Assembly: GCA_016192985.1 (NCBI GenBank)
Contig: JACPTC010000055.1
Span: 1 to 40,320, forward strand
Source of the DNA: Candidatus Woesearchaeota archaeon
GTDB taxonomy: Archaea > Nanobdellota > Nanobdellia > Woesearchaeales > GW2011-AR4
Length of the DNA stretch: 40,320 bases
Direction: 5' to 3'
Shown: positions 1-7,359 of the stretch, piece by piece
Layout of the letters: each line of letters starts with the position of its first letter
Numbering within the stretch: position 1 is the stretch's first letter
The notes under the pieces: generated by a model
What the model saw: only the letters and a program-made list of their open reading frames with translations
Databases searched by the model: none
Told to the model about the DNA's origin: nothing
Translations under genes and position numbers: made by a program

Positions 1-46
1 AATATTGTCCAAAAATAGGTGTAAAGAGAACCCGTTGATTTTGTAG

Positions 47-409
47 TCAGTATAAAGAACAGTTTACACACTCTTTTTTGCCACATCCAAAATCTTGGTG
101 GGAATATTTAGCATTCCATGCTTTTAGGTTTTCTACAATATCTTGCAACTCTATGCCTTTTGCAGTCAACTTGTATTTCGTCTTTATAATTGATTCGCTC
201 TTTAATACTTGTTTTTCAATAATCCCATTTTCTTCTAGCTTTTTGAGCCTTTTTGACAGTATCTTTGGGCTAATCTTGCGCATTCGCTTAAGCACGGAAT
301 TAAATCCTTTTTCGCCATTAAGCGCTATCTCTTGAACTAAAAAAATTGTCCATTTTTTACCAAGAATATCTGCGGCTTGAAAAACAGGGCAATTATTCAT
401 TTTTTTCAC
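47..409 (-). CDS. HxlR-family winged-helix regulator
   Basis: The protein is a 120-residue single-domain DNA-binding regulator. The N-terminal NCPVFQAADILGKKWTIFLV segment and the following winged helix match the HxlR/MarR-like family, in which an N-terminal Cys can act as a redox or electrophile sensor. The C-terminus carries extra cysteines (FGCGKKECVNC), which fits thiol sensing or metal binding. The track start is a GTG at 409; an in-frame ATG lies three codons later at 400 and is equally plausible. The gene diverges from the rhodanese/CcdA redox operon and shares its intergenic region, so control of that operon is a reasonable inference. The family call is firm; the signal sensed is not known. 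Confidence 0.88.
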   Translation of the reverse strand: MKKMNNCPVFQAADILGKKWTIFLVQEIALNGEKGFNSVLKRMRKISPKILSKRLKKLEENGIIEKQVLKSESIIKTKYKLTAKGIELQDIVENLKAWNAKYSHQDFGCGKKECVNCSLY

Positions 410-435
410 TAGTAACTATCCTTTTGGAAACTGAT

Positions 436-447
436 ATATTTAAATAT
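436..447. promoter_or_regulatory. Palindromic TATA element serving divergent genes
   Basis: The sequence ATATTTAAATAT is a perfect 12-bp palindrome in the 81-bp gap between the HxlR gene and the rhodanese operon. Placed about 26 bases upstream, it would start a plus-strand transcript near 467 and a minus-strand transcript near 416. Both positions suit the flanking starts. The plus-strand gene also has an AGAGG ribosome-binding site at 481-485. Confidence 0.55.
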
Positions 448-490
448 TTGTTTTTAGGAAATATAACATATTTGCTAAAAAGAGGAAAAA

Positions 491-1312
491 ATGCGAACTC
501 AGTTGATTTTGATATTAAGTATAATAGCGATTGTTGCATTAAGCGGATGTATTTCTGAGAAGTCCACTCAAAAAGCAGAGCTTTCTTTTAAAGAGCAAGG
601 AAATGTTGGAAAAGTTGTTCCTTCTGAAATTGCATATCAAATGCGGCAACAAGGAGATGATATAGTATTAGTAGATGTACGTGAAAAAGAAGAGTGGGAT
701 GCAGAGCATATTCCTGGAGCAATTTGGATTCCACATAGCAAATTAAAAGAAAATGACAAAGAAGCTTGGAATTTGCTTGAAACATTATCTAAAACCCATA
801 AGAATGTTTTTACTTATTGCGGAGCTGGTCATAGAAGCGGGTTTATTGCAACAAAAGCACAAGAAAAAGGCTTCAGCAACGTGTTTAATTTAGATGGCTT
901 TTCGTTTTGGAAGTTGAAATTTCCGATTATAAAGGGCAAGTCAGATCCAGATAAAGAAGCAAAGCCTATTCATCTTGACGAAGCAAATTATTATTATACA
1001 AATTTCGATGATGTAGATTTTGTCGATGTGAGGGAACCAGAATCTATTGAGCTTACAGGAGGCAAAAAAATCAAAGGCGCAAAATGGATTCCTCTTTCAG
1101 AATTGACAAAACACTTAGACGAGATTAATTGCGATCACGACACAGTTTTCATTTGCGAAGGCACTTGGGATGGAGGAGAATGCTCAGCAAGCCCTGCAGC
1201 AGCAAAGATAGCTATAGAAAGGAAAGGATGCAAAGCAGGAAGAATGAAGTATCTCCTGGAAGGTCATGGAGCTTGGGAAGCTGCTGGCTACCCAGTGGAG
1301 ACTTACAAATGA
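491..1312 (+). CDS. Tandem-rhodanese lipoprotein
   Basis: The protein has 273 residues. A short hydrophobic signal ends in lipobox LSGC (Cys at about residue 20), so it is probably membrane-anchored and faces outside. Two rhodanese domains follow. The first (about 40-150) has VDVREKEEWDAEHIPGA and the active loop YCGAGHRSG with a catalytic Cys. The second (about 170-270) has VDVREPE and a modified loop beginning FICEGTWDGGECSAS, with Cys present but unusual spacing. Rhodanese domains carry persulfide sulfur or act in thiol redox chemistry. The start ATG has AGAGG five bases upstream. It leads an operon with a CcdA-like transporter and a thioredoxin-like lipoprotein, which suggests extracytoplasmic sulfur or disulfide handling. 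Confidence 0.9.
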   Translation: MRTQLILILSIIAIVALSGCISEKSTQKAELSFKEQGNVGKVVPSEIAYQMRQQGDDIVLVDVREKEEWDAEHIPGAIWIPHSKLKENDKEAWNLLETLSKTHKNVFTYCGAGHRSGFIATKAQEKGFSNVFNLDGFSFWKLKFPIIKGKSDPDKEAKPIHLDEANYYYTNFDDVDFVDVREPESIELTGGKKIKGAKWIPLSELTKHLDEINCDHDTVFICEGTWDGGECSASPAAAKIAIERKGCKAGRMKYLLEGHGAWEAAGYPVETYK

Positions 1313-1319
1313 GGGCAAA

Positions 1320-2024
1320 TTGGCATTAGAAAGCGTTACATTGCCATTAGTTCTAACAACAGCTGTAATTGATTCTATAAATCCATGCGCAATCGGAGTT
1401 CTTCTTTTGCTTATTGCTGTACTGGTGAAGCATTCCAAAGAAAAACCAAAGATGCTGAAAATAGCAGCGATATACATCTCAGCAGTATTCATTGTCTATT
1501 TGCTTTCTGGACTCGGCCTTATAGGATTTCAAAGTATTCTTATTAAGCTTGGCTTTGCAAAATATGTTGGGATTGCAATAGGAATATTGGTTGTTTTGAT
1601 GGGTTTCGTCGAAATAAAGGATTTTTTTTGGTATGGGCGAGGATTTTCGCTGATGATTCCAGCGAGATATTCTGAAAAGATTAAGTTGATGATATCGCAT
1701 GTAACAGTAACAAGCGCAATAGGGCTTGGAGCCTTTGTGTCAATGGTTGAATTGCCATGCACAGGCGGTCCTTATTTGGCCATTACAACTCTATTAGCAA
1801 AAAAATTTGACATTCTTGGATTTTTATATCTCATCTTGTACAATCTCATTTTCGTCTTGCCTTTAGTTATAATTGTTGCACTTGCTTACTATGGCGTGCG
1901 TATAGCTAAAATGCGAGATTGGAAAGAAAAAGAAAGAAAGTGGATGAGGCTTGCTGCAGGCATTGTAATGGTTCTGCTTGGAGTTTTCCTCATTTACTAT
2001 TATGCAGCCGGGGTGCACTTATGA
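1320..2024 (+). CDS. ccdA: CcdA/DsbD-type thiol-electron transporter
   Basis: This is a polytopic membrane protein of about 234 residues with roughly six membrane segments. Two conserved cysteines sit in INPCAIGVLLLLIA and ELPCTGGPY, the signature of the CcdA/DsbD family that moves reducing equivalents from cytoplasmic thioredoxin to extracytoplasmic thiol proteins. The track starts at ATG 1266, inside the rhodanese gene. I prefer TTG 1320, because GAGGG at 1311-1315 lies just upstream and the extra 18 residues are not membrane-like. It overlaps the next gene by ATGA. The substrate is inferred to be the two neighbouring lipoproteins. Confidence 0.88.
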   Translation: MALESVTLPLVLTTAVIDSINPCAIGVLLLLIAVLVKHSKEKPKMLKIAAIYISAVFIVYLLSGLGLIGFQSILIKLGFAKYVGIAIGILVVLMGFVEIKDFFWYGRGFSLMIPARYSEKIKLMISHVTVTSAIGLGAFVSMVELPCTGGPYLAITTLLAKKFDILGFLYLILYNLIFVLPLVIIVALAYYGVRIAKMRDWKEKERKWMRLAAGIVMVLLGVFLIYYYAAGVHL

Positions 2025-2404
2025 AAACAAAAAAAAGTATATTGTTGGTAAGTATATTGTTGGTGATTCTTTTATTGTTCATTGCAAGCTGTTCTTCAAA
2101 AACAAAAATTCCTTCTGTTGACATGGACAATCTTGCGGCATGTCTTGCAAGCAAAAATGTTAAAATGTACGGCTCCATGACATGCTCTGCCTGCGCCGCC
2201 ACACGAAAAATGTTTGGCGACTCTTTCAAAAAGATTACAGAGATAGAATGCAACCCAAATGCCCCAAATACACAGGCAGAATTTTGCATCAAAAAGGGAA
2301 TAAGGAAGACTCCCACATGGATAATGGAAGATAATGAAGTGGATATAAAGCGTTTTGATGGTTATCAGACAGCAGATGGCCTGAAAGAGTACTTCGGATG
2401 CTGA
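2021..2404 (+). CDS. Thioredoxin-like lipoprotein (CSAC active site)
   Basis: The real start is ATG 2021, overlapping the ccdA stop as ATGA; the track ORF begins 34 codons too early in another gene's frame. The 127-residue product has a hydrophobic signal with lipobox IASC, then a thioredoxin fold. The fold has MYGSMTCSACAATRKMFG (CxxC) and a cis-proline loop, KTPTWIM. The spacing resembles the thioredoxin/glutaredoxin-like domain found beside or fused to VKOR proteins. It is probably the membrane-anchored partner kept reduced (or oxidised) by the upstream CcdA homologue. Confidence 0.85.
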   Translation: MKTKKSILLVSILLVILLLFIASCSSKTKIPSVDMDNLAACLASKNVKMYGSMTCSACAATRKMFGDSFKKITEIECNPNAPNTQAEFCIKKGIRKTPTWIMEDNEVDIKRFDGYQTADGLKEYFGC

Positions 2405-2435
2405 TTATAACATAAAATAACATAAAAGAGCAAAA

Positions 2436-3488
2436 ATGAAGTGTAAGCGTATTTGCATATTGTTTTTTGTTTTTGTATTGGCTGCTGTGCTTTCTTGTTC
2501 TCAAGAGGATAGCGGTAAAAAAATTGCAAAAATTTACGTTGCCAATGAAGGTGATGGCACAATTTCTGTCGTAGATGCACAGTCCCTTAAAGTCGTTAAA
2601 ACTATAAAGCTTGAAGGGATGCCTCACAATGTGAATGTAGACCCATTAGGCAGATACGTGTATGCGACAAATCATGAAGGTGAAGAAGAGGAGCAGCATG
2701 ATATACACGCTAATCATGTTCCGTATCTTAGAATTATAGATGCAAAAAATCTCAAAATCGTACATTCAATTCCAATGCAAGAGATAGCGGCGCATGTAGT
2801 TCCAAGCAGAGATGGCAGATTTGTTTTTGTCTCAAGAGAAGGCGGCAGCACAATTGTTGAAGTCGATATTGAAGCAGAAAAAATAACAAAGATTTTCAAG
2901 GTCGGAGAAGGCCCACATGGCTTTGTGTTAAGCAACAATGAGAAAACTATATACTCTCCCAATATGAGAACAAATGACGTAAGCATAGTTGATATTGAAA
3001 CAGGAAATGAAGAAAGATTGGAAGTAACCTTTGATAGCCATAAATGTAACACTCCTGTTGCAATGGGAATAACACAAGATGACAAATTCTCTTTCGTAAC
3101 CTGCGGAAAATCTTTTGAAATATATAAAATAGATAATGAAAATAAAAAGGTAATTGGAAGGGTAGGGTTCAAAAAAGGTGACTTAGTTGGTCCTATTCAA
3201 GCACCTGTTTATCGAGGAAGCAATTTTCTCTATGTTCCTGATATGCGCAACTCTGTTGTTCACAAAATTGCTATTGAAAAATTTGAGCTTGAAAAGGACA
3301 TTCCAGCAGGGCAAGGTGCACATGGCATTGCTTACTCCTCTGATGGTAAGACTGCTTATGTAACTAACACTTGGGAGAACACTTTGTCTATTCTTGATTT
3401 AGCATCAGATTCCGTAATAAAATCAATAAAGGTTGGCTCAAAACCAAACGGAGTTGCTGTAAGTGATGGCTATAACCAAGGATGGTAA
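2436..3488 (+). CDS. YVTN-family beta-propeller lipoprotein
   Basis: The product has 350 residues with an N-terminal hydrophobic signal and a lipobox-like LSCS. Repeated blade motifs follow: IYVANEGDGTISVVDAQ, YVYATNH, FVFVSREGGSTIVEVD, IYSPNMRTNDVSIVDIE and AYVTNTWENTLSILDLA. These are YVTN/40-residue beta-propeller repeats seen in surface proteins and in NirF/cytochrome cd1-like propellers. Repeated His (MPHNV, AAHVV, GPHGF, GAHGI) at the start of blades are conserved here and could bind metal or heme. It follows the thioredoxin-like lipoprotein by 31 bases and is likely the last gene of the operon. The specific function is unknown. Confidence 0.85.
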   Translation: MKCKRICILFFVFVLAAVLSCSQEDSGKKIAKIYVANEGDGTISVVDAQSLKVVKTIKLEGMPHNVNVDPLGRYVYATNHEGEEEEQHDIHANHVPYLRIIDAKNLKIVHSIPMQEIAAHVVPSRDGRFVFVSREGGSTIVEVDIEAEKITKIFKVGEGPHGFVLSNNEKTIYSPNMRTNDVSIVDIETGNEERLEVTFDSHKCNTPVAMGITQDDKFSFVTCGKSFEIYKIDNENKKVIGRVGFKKGDLVGPIQAPVYRGSNFLYVPDMRNSVVHKIAIEKFELEKDIPAGQGAHGIAYSSDGKTAYVTNTWENTLSILDLASDSVIKSIKVGSKPNGVAVSDGYNQGW

Positions 3489-3511
3489 AAAAGATTCCTT
3501 ATTGTCTTCTA

Positions 3512-3835
3512 TTATCCAAATACTAGAACTTTGTTAGATTCCTCAACAATTTTTAGCATATCTTCCATTCCAGAAACAGGGCATATACCAATTTCCTTTT
3601 CCCTTATTCTCAAGCAGACTCCACAAGCTAAAACTACGCCATTATTTTTTAAAAACTTTTTAATTGAGCCCTCAAGAAGAGGAAACTTATCATCATTTAC
3701 ATTCTCAATTTCAACACCTTTACCGAGCAAAAATATCTTTACAAAATGATTATTTTTCAGCGCTTCATTGCCAAATCTAAAGCAATTCCAGCAAATTTCT
3801 GCATCGTTTGTGTTTAATATTATGCCTATTTTCAT
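3512..3835 (-). CDS. DsrE/DsrF-like sulfur-relay protein
   Basis: The 107-residue protein fits the DsrE/TusD fold: an N-terminal strand MKIGIILNTND, a WNCFRFGNEALK helix, and a conserved Cys loop, VVLACGVCLRIREKEIG. Proteins of this family carry persulfide sulfur on the Cys of that loop or act as small redox adaptors. It is the last gene of the ArsR-led operon, nine bases after OsmC, and ends 23 bases from the convergent YVTN gene. Two-Cys spacing (CGVC) is intact. Partner proteins cannot be told from sequence. Confidence 0.85.
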   Translation of the reverse strand: MKIGIILNTNDAEICWNCFRFGNEALKNNHFVKIFLLGKGVEIENVNDDKFPLLEGSIKKFLKNNGVVLACGVCLRIREKEIGICPVSGMEDMLKIVEESNKVLVFG

Positions 3836-3844
3836 ATGTAAATA

Positions 3845-4363
3845 TCATTTTATTTCTATATCCAATTTTATTGGGTTTGTAAGGCAGTAAACACCGGGGC
3901 ATCTTTGCTTAGCAAGCTCTTCAATTTCTTTCAGCCTTTCCTTTTCAGCCTTACTTAAAACTTCTACAAAAAGTTTAACTTTCTCAACAATAGGTTCGTT
4001 GTCTAAGCCTAATGCTCTTGACAGATTTACTTTGTTCTCTGCAGCAACTATTAATTTATCTAATTCAATGCCTTTCTCTGCAGCAATTGATGCAAATGTC
4101 TGTGCAAAGCATGCAGCCAATCCAAATAAGCAGTATTGAACGGGATCTGGCTTAATTCCAGAACCGCCCATGAATGGAGGGCCATCGGCTTCCACAATAG
4201 TGCTTCCATTTGTATGCTCCAAAGTTGATGCAAACTGTATTTTTCCTTCCTCAAAATTCCAGACGCCTTCAACTCTCTTTACTTTTATTGCTTTGCTTTT
4301 GTCTTTCTTGACTTCTTCAACAAAAGCTTTTGATTTATCCAAATTTATGTTGTTTAATTTCAT
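3845..4363 (-). CDS. OsmC/Ohr-family peroxide-related protein
   Basis: The protein has 172 residues from ATG 4363. The track uses GTG 4369, but AGGGGTG lies five bases upstream of the ATG, so the ATG is preferred. Family features are present: GLAACFAQTFASIAAEKGIEL with the first Cys, and AKQRCPGVYCLTNPI with the second. OsmC/Ohr proteins are thiol-dependent peroxidases acting on organic hydroperoxides or persulfides. Here the gene sits between a zinc-ribbon gene and DsrE in an ArsR-led operon, so a role in reactive sulfur or oxidant defence is likely. Confidence 0.87.
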   Translation of the reverse strand: MKLNNINLDKSKAFVEEVKKDKSKAIKVKRVEGVWNFEEGKIQFASTLEHTNGSTIVEADGPPFMGGSGIKPDPVQYCLFGLAACFAQTFASIAAEKGIELDKLIVAAENKVNLSRALGLDNEPIVEKVKLFVEVLSKAEKERLKEIEELAKQRCPGVYCLTNPIKLDIEIK

Positions 4364-4373
4364 GCACACACCC

Positions 4374-4517
4374 CTATTTTATTACTCCAATTGAATACTT
4401 TGTTATTTCTGTATTGCAGCTATGATGCTTTTTGCAAAAGTCTTCGCATTTCTTTGCCAATTCCTTTTTAGCATATATCATTTTGCACGCTTCACAAACA
4501 TAAACTTCTTTTGTCAT
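4374..4517 (-). CDS. Small zinc-ribbon-like protein (47 aa, not in ORF track)
   Basis: This short minus-strand ORF was found by reading the gap. It starts MTKEVYVCEACKMIYAKK and continues with CEDFCKKHHSCN. The cysteines form CxxC near the N-terminus and CxxxC then HHxC later, consistent with a small metal-binding ribbon. Its ATG overlaps the stop of the upstream Met-rich gene (ATGA at 4514-4517), and its stop is 10 bases before the OsmC start. That strongly supports translation as part of the operon. I recall similar 45-60 residue proteins beside metal-transport genes in archaea. The function is unknown; metal sensing or carriage is inference. Confidence 0.75.
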   Translation of the reverse strand: MTKEVYVCEACKMIYAKKELAKKCEDFCKKHHSCNTEITKYSIGVIK

Positions 4518-5011
4518 TTTTTATCTTTTTTCTGATATAGATTTCTCCATAATTTTATAATCCCTAAATAAACGAGAATTATCAATCCAATCAGCAAAAT
4601 TGCATATAAAACATTTAGAAAATTCCAATAGCCAAGACCATATCCATAGTTTCCCATCATTCCATAGCCCATATTTCCTCCCATCATCATGCTCATCATT
4701 CCTCCGCCCATCATACCGCCAGATTCACCACAATATATTGTTTTTGCCATATTAATATGGAATTGTTTTTCTGGTTCAGATCCTTCTTTTAAGCCCATCA
4801 TCTTATGCATAGCTTCATGGGAATCTCCAGGATGCATTAATTCCATTTCATACTCCCCGATTATTTCTAACTGGGAATCTGATAGACTTTTACAGTCCAT
4901 TTTTGAATCAATCAGGTTCTTAGCTTCTTTGATTTCTTGCTGCGTAATTGCATTAACCAAATTCAAAGCGAGCATTAGAACCGCAAAAATTACCAAAATT
5001 GCCTTTCTCAT
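4514..5011 (-). CDS. Met-rich membrane-anchored protein, possible metal binding
   Basis: The protein has 165 residues and a signal peptide (MRKAILVIFAVLMLALNLVNA). The outer region contains MELMHPGDSHEAMHKMMG and a CKSL...YCGES cysteine pair. A low-complexity stretch of Gly, Met and Tyr follows (GGMMGGGMMSMMMGGNMGYG). One transmembrane segment (NVLYAILLIGLIILVYLGII) and a short basic tail end the protein. Met and His clusters of this type often bind copper or silver ions outside the cell, which is inference here. It follows ArsR by nine bases. I do not recognise a named family. Confidence 0.75.
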   Translation of the reverse strand: MRKAILVIFAVLMLALNLVNAITQQEIKEAKNLIDSKMDCKSLSDSQLEIIGEYEMELMHPGDSHEAMHKMMGLKEGSEPEKQFHINMAKTIYCGESGGMMGGGMMSMMMGGNMGYGMMGNYGYGLGYWNFLNVLYAILLIGLIILVYLGIIKLWRNLYQKKDKK

Positions 5012-5020
5012 ATTTCCACC

Positions 5021-5323
5021 TCATATATTTTTACTATTTTGTAATCTCTCTTTCAAAACCTCCCTTATTATGTCAAATGCTTTGATAATTTTTGGATTGG
5101 TAAGTTTGTAGTAGACATTTTTGCCCTTCCTATTTGACATAACAATCCCTTTGGACTTCATAATCGATAAATGCTGAGAAATATTAGCTTGGCTCAACTT
5201 TGTTTTTTCTATAAGCGCTGTTACAGACATTTCTTTATTCCTTAATAGATTTAAGATTTCCAGTCTAGTAGGATTTGAAAACACTTTGCACATTTCAGCA
5301 TGAACCAAGTATAATCCCTTCAT
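5021..5323 (-). CDS. ArsR-family winged-helix repressor
   Basis: The 100-residue protein is a typical ArsR/SmtB-family regulator. It has MCKVFSNPTRLEILNLLRN, the recognition helix LSQANISQHLSIMKSKGIV, and the wing NRKGKNVYYKL. The canonical metal-binding ELCVCDL motif is absent; the single Cys near the N-terminus and the His just before it are the only obvious ligands. The sensed signal may therefore be redox, sulfide or metal at another site. It is first in a five-gene operon, and a perfect palindrome overlaps its promoter, so autoregulation is very likely. Confidence 0.92.
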   Translation of the reverse strand: MKGLYLVHAEMCKVFSNPTRLEILNLLRNKEMSVTALIEKTKLSQANISQHLSIMKSKGIVMSNRKGKNVYYKLTNPKIIKAFDIIREVLKERLQNSKNI

Positions 5324-5328
5324 AATAG

Positions 5329-5348
5329 ATATTAGAATATTCTAATAT
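5329..5348. promoter_or_regulatory. 20-bp perfect palindrome, ArsR operator
   Basis: ATATTAGAATATTCTAATAT is its own reverse complement. It lies between the minus-strand TATA-like TATTTAAATA (about 5346-5355) and the arsR ATG at 5323, overlapping the expected transcription start. This is the standard position for an archaeal repressor site that blocks preinitiation or polymerase entry. Confidence 0.8.
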
Positions 5349-5420
5349 TTAAATACTTTTTGGTTTTGTTCCGCAAAAGGTGTCTCGTGTTCAAAGGGAG
5401 GGGGTGCAGAAATAAGTTTT

Positions 5421-7307
5421 TTAATAATTAAATAAACTCAATCCGTTAAAAATAACGATAACAGTAACCCCCACATCTGCAAAAATAGCAAAGGCAAGAT
5501 TGCTGAATCCGAATATCGCTCCTATAATAAACAAAGATTTTGAAAGAATTGACAGTGATACATTAACTCTAATCTTTTGAGCGCATTTTCTGCCAAGCTT
5601 TGTCAAATATTCCAGCAAACTTAATTTGTCATTCATGATAACCACGTCTGCGGTCTCAATCGCTGAATCAGCGCCAGCAGCGCCCATGGCGATTCCTACA
5701 GAAGCGCTTGCAAGCGCAGGGGCATCATTGATTCCATCGCCTATCATTGAAACATGCTTATATTTTTCTGTTAATTTTCTTATTTCATCAACTTTATCCT
5801 GCGGCAAAAGCCCTGATTTGTATTCCTTGATTTCAAGTTCTTTCGCAACGTTTTTGACAGATGCTTCGCTGTCTCCCGATAATATAATTGATTTTATCCC
5901 CATTGATTTAAGGGATTTTATTAGCTGCGGGCTTTCCTGCCTTATTGTGTCAGAAACTGCAATCAATCCTTTTACCTTGTTGCGGTCGCAACTTATTATG
6001 ATTGTTTTTCCTTCCTTTTCGAGTTTTTCTATCTCATTCAAAACTTTTTTTGGTACCTTATGTTCCTGAGTTACAAATTTTAAATTTCCAATGCAATGAT
6101 GCTTGTCAAAACAAACTGTGCATTCCCCTTTCATCCCTTTGCCCTGCAAAAATTCTATATTTGAAAATTTGTGGGATGTAACGTTGTCTTTACTTGCTTT
6201 TTTTAAAATTCCCTTTGCAATTGGGTGCTCCGAATAAGACTCCATTCCTGCAACGCATGCCAAAACTTCCTTTTTGCTGAATCCATTAAAAGGTATAATA
6301 TCTGCAACCCGTATTTCTCCTGTTGTCAAGGTTCTTGTCTTGTCAAAAGCCATGACTTTTAACTTTCCTACTTCTTCGACATACTTTCCGCCTTTAATCA
6401 GGATTCCTTTTCTTGATGCGTTTCCAATTGCGGAAAAAACAGTTACAGGAGTTGAAAGCACAAGAGCGCATGGGCATGAAATGACAAGCAAAGTTATAGC
6501 GCTCTTGAACCATCTGTTAAATGATTGATTGAATCCAAAAACGGGGATTATCACTAATAGAAATGAAATTGTTACAACCATTGGAGTATAAAACTTTGCG
6601 AATTTTTCTATGAACTGCTCTGATCTTGATTTTGTTTCCAAAGCTTTTTCTGTTAATTGCAATATTTTTGAGTATGTAGTTTCTGAAGCTTTCTTGGTTA
6701 CGTAAATTTCCAGATAGCCATTGCCGTTCAAAGTTCCTGCATAAACAGTGCTGTCTTTTATCTTGTCAGCCGGAATTGACTCGCCTGTGATTGCAGACTC
6801 ATCAACAAAAGACCTTCCCTTGATTACTTTTCCGTCCAGAGGAATTGAGTCGCCGGGCTTGACAACAATTATTTCTCCTACATTGATTTCCCCTATTGGC
6901 ACTTTTTTCTTTGCATTTTTCCTCAATGCAGTTTTTGGTTGGTTTTTTACAAGTTCCTCAAGGCTTTTCTGGCTCTGCTCATAGCCGTAATTCTCAAGGT
7001 AATTTCCTATCGAAAATAGAATAACAATGATTGCAGCCTCTTCCAATTCCCTTAGATAAAAAGCCCCGATAATTGCTGTTGTCATAAGGAGATTTATGCT
7101 GCTGAATTTTAATTGGGCAAGGCTCTTTAACCCCTTAAGCAAAACGTTTCTTCCAATAGCTATAATTATCACCGCAAAAAAAGGAATCTCAAACCACATA
7201 GGGAAATGTATTGAAAACAATGATAATATCTCAAAAGGAATAATTAAGATTAAAGAAAATAGCAGATATCTGAATTTCTTGTCTTTTATAAGCTCTGAAA
7301 ACTTCAT
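5421..7307 (-). CDS. P1B-type heavy-metal ATPase (Zn/Cd-like)
   Basis: The protein has 628 residues and no N-terminal metal-binding domain. Family motifs occur in order: ITGESIPADK (actuator), SCPCALVLSTP (metal site in the membrane), a phosphorylation site reading DKTRTLTTGEI (about 322), SEHPIAKGI (HP motif), GDGINDAPALASASVGIAMG, and a C-terminal ADVGVTVIVIFNGL helix typical of Zn/Cd exporters. The phosphorylation motif is normally DKTGTLT; Gly is replaced by Arg here, which I checked on the nucleotide sequence. The catalytic Asp is intact. It has its own TATA element upstream and lies next to the ArsR operon. The likely role is metal efflux; the metal is uncertain. Confidence 0.9.
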   Translation of the reverse strand: MKFSELIKDKKFRYLLFSLILIIPFEILSLFSIHFPMWFEIPFFAVIIIAIGRNVLLKGLKSLAQLKFSSINLLMTTAIIGAFYLRELEEAAIIVILFSIGNYLENYGYEQSQKSLEELVKNQPKTALRKNAKKKVPIGEINVGEIIVVKPGDSIPLDGKVIKGRSFVDESAITGESIPADKIKDSTVYAGTLNGNGYLEIYVTKKASETTYSKILQLTEKALETKSRSEQFIEKFAKFYTPMVVTISFLLVIIPVFGFNQSFNRWFKSAITLLVISCPCALVLSTPVTVFSAIGNASRKGILIKGGKYVEEVGKLKVMAFDKTRTLTTGEIRVADIIPFNGFSKKEVLACVAGMESYSEHPIAKGILKKASKDNVTSHKFSNIEFLQGKGMKGECTVCFDKHHCIGNLKFVTQEHKVPKKVLNEIEKLEKEGKTIIISCDRNKVKGLIAVSDTIRQESPQLIKSLKSMGIKSIILSGDSEASVKNVAKELEIKEYKSGLLPQDKVDEIRKLTEKYKHVSMIGDGINDAPALASASVGIAMGAAGADSAIETADVVIMNDKLSLLEYLTKLGRKCAQKIRVNVSLSILSKSLFIIGAIFGFSNLAFAIFADVGVTVIVIFNGLSLFNY

Positions 7308-7359
7308 GTTTTTTGAATAATTTTTTGATATATTAAAATTTAGTGGTTTTTAAAGAACG

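Noticed and set aside
411-440. Imperfect dyad TAGTAACTATCC / GGAAACTGATA as an HxlR operator
   Set aside because: Too many mismatches; it cannot be separated from chance in AT-rich DNA.
1266-1319. Upstream ATG start for the CcdA-like protein inside the rhodanese gene
   Set aside because: TTG 1320 has a good ribosome-binding site, and the extra N-terminus is only the rhodanese gene read in another frame.
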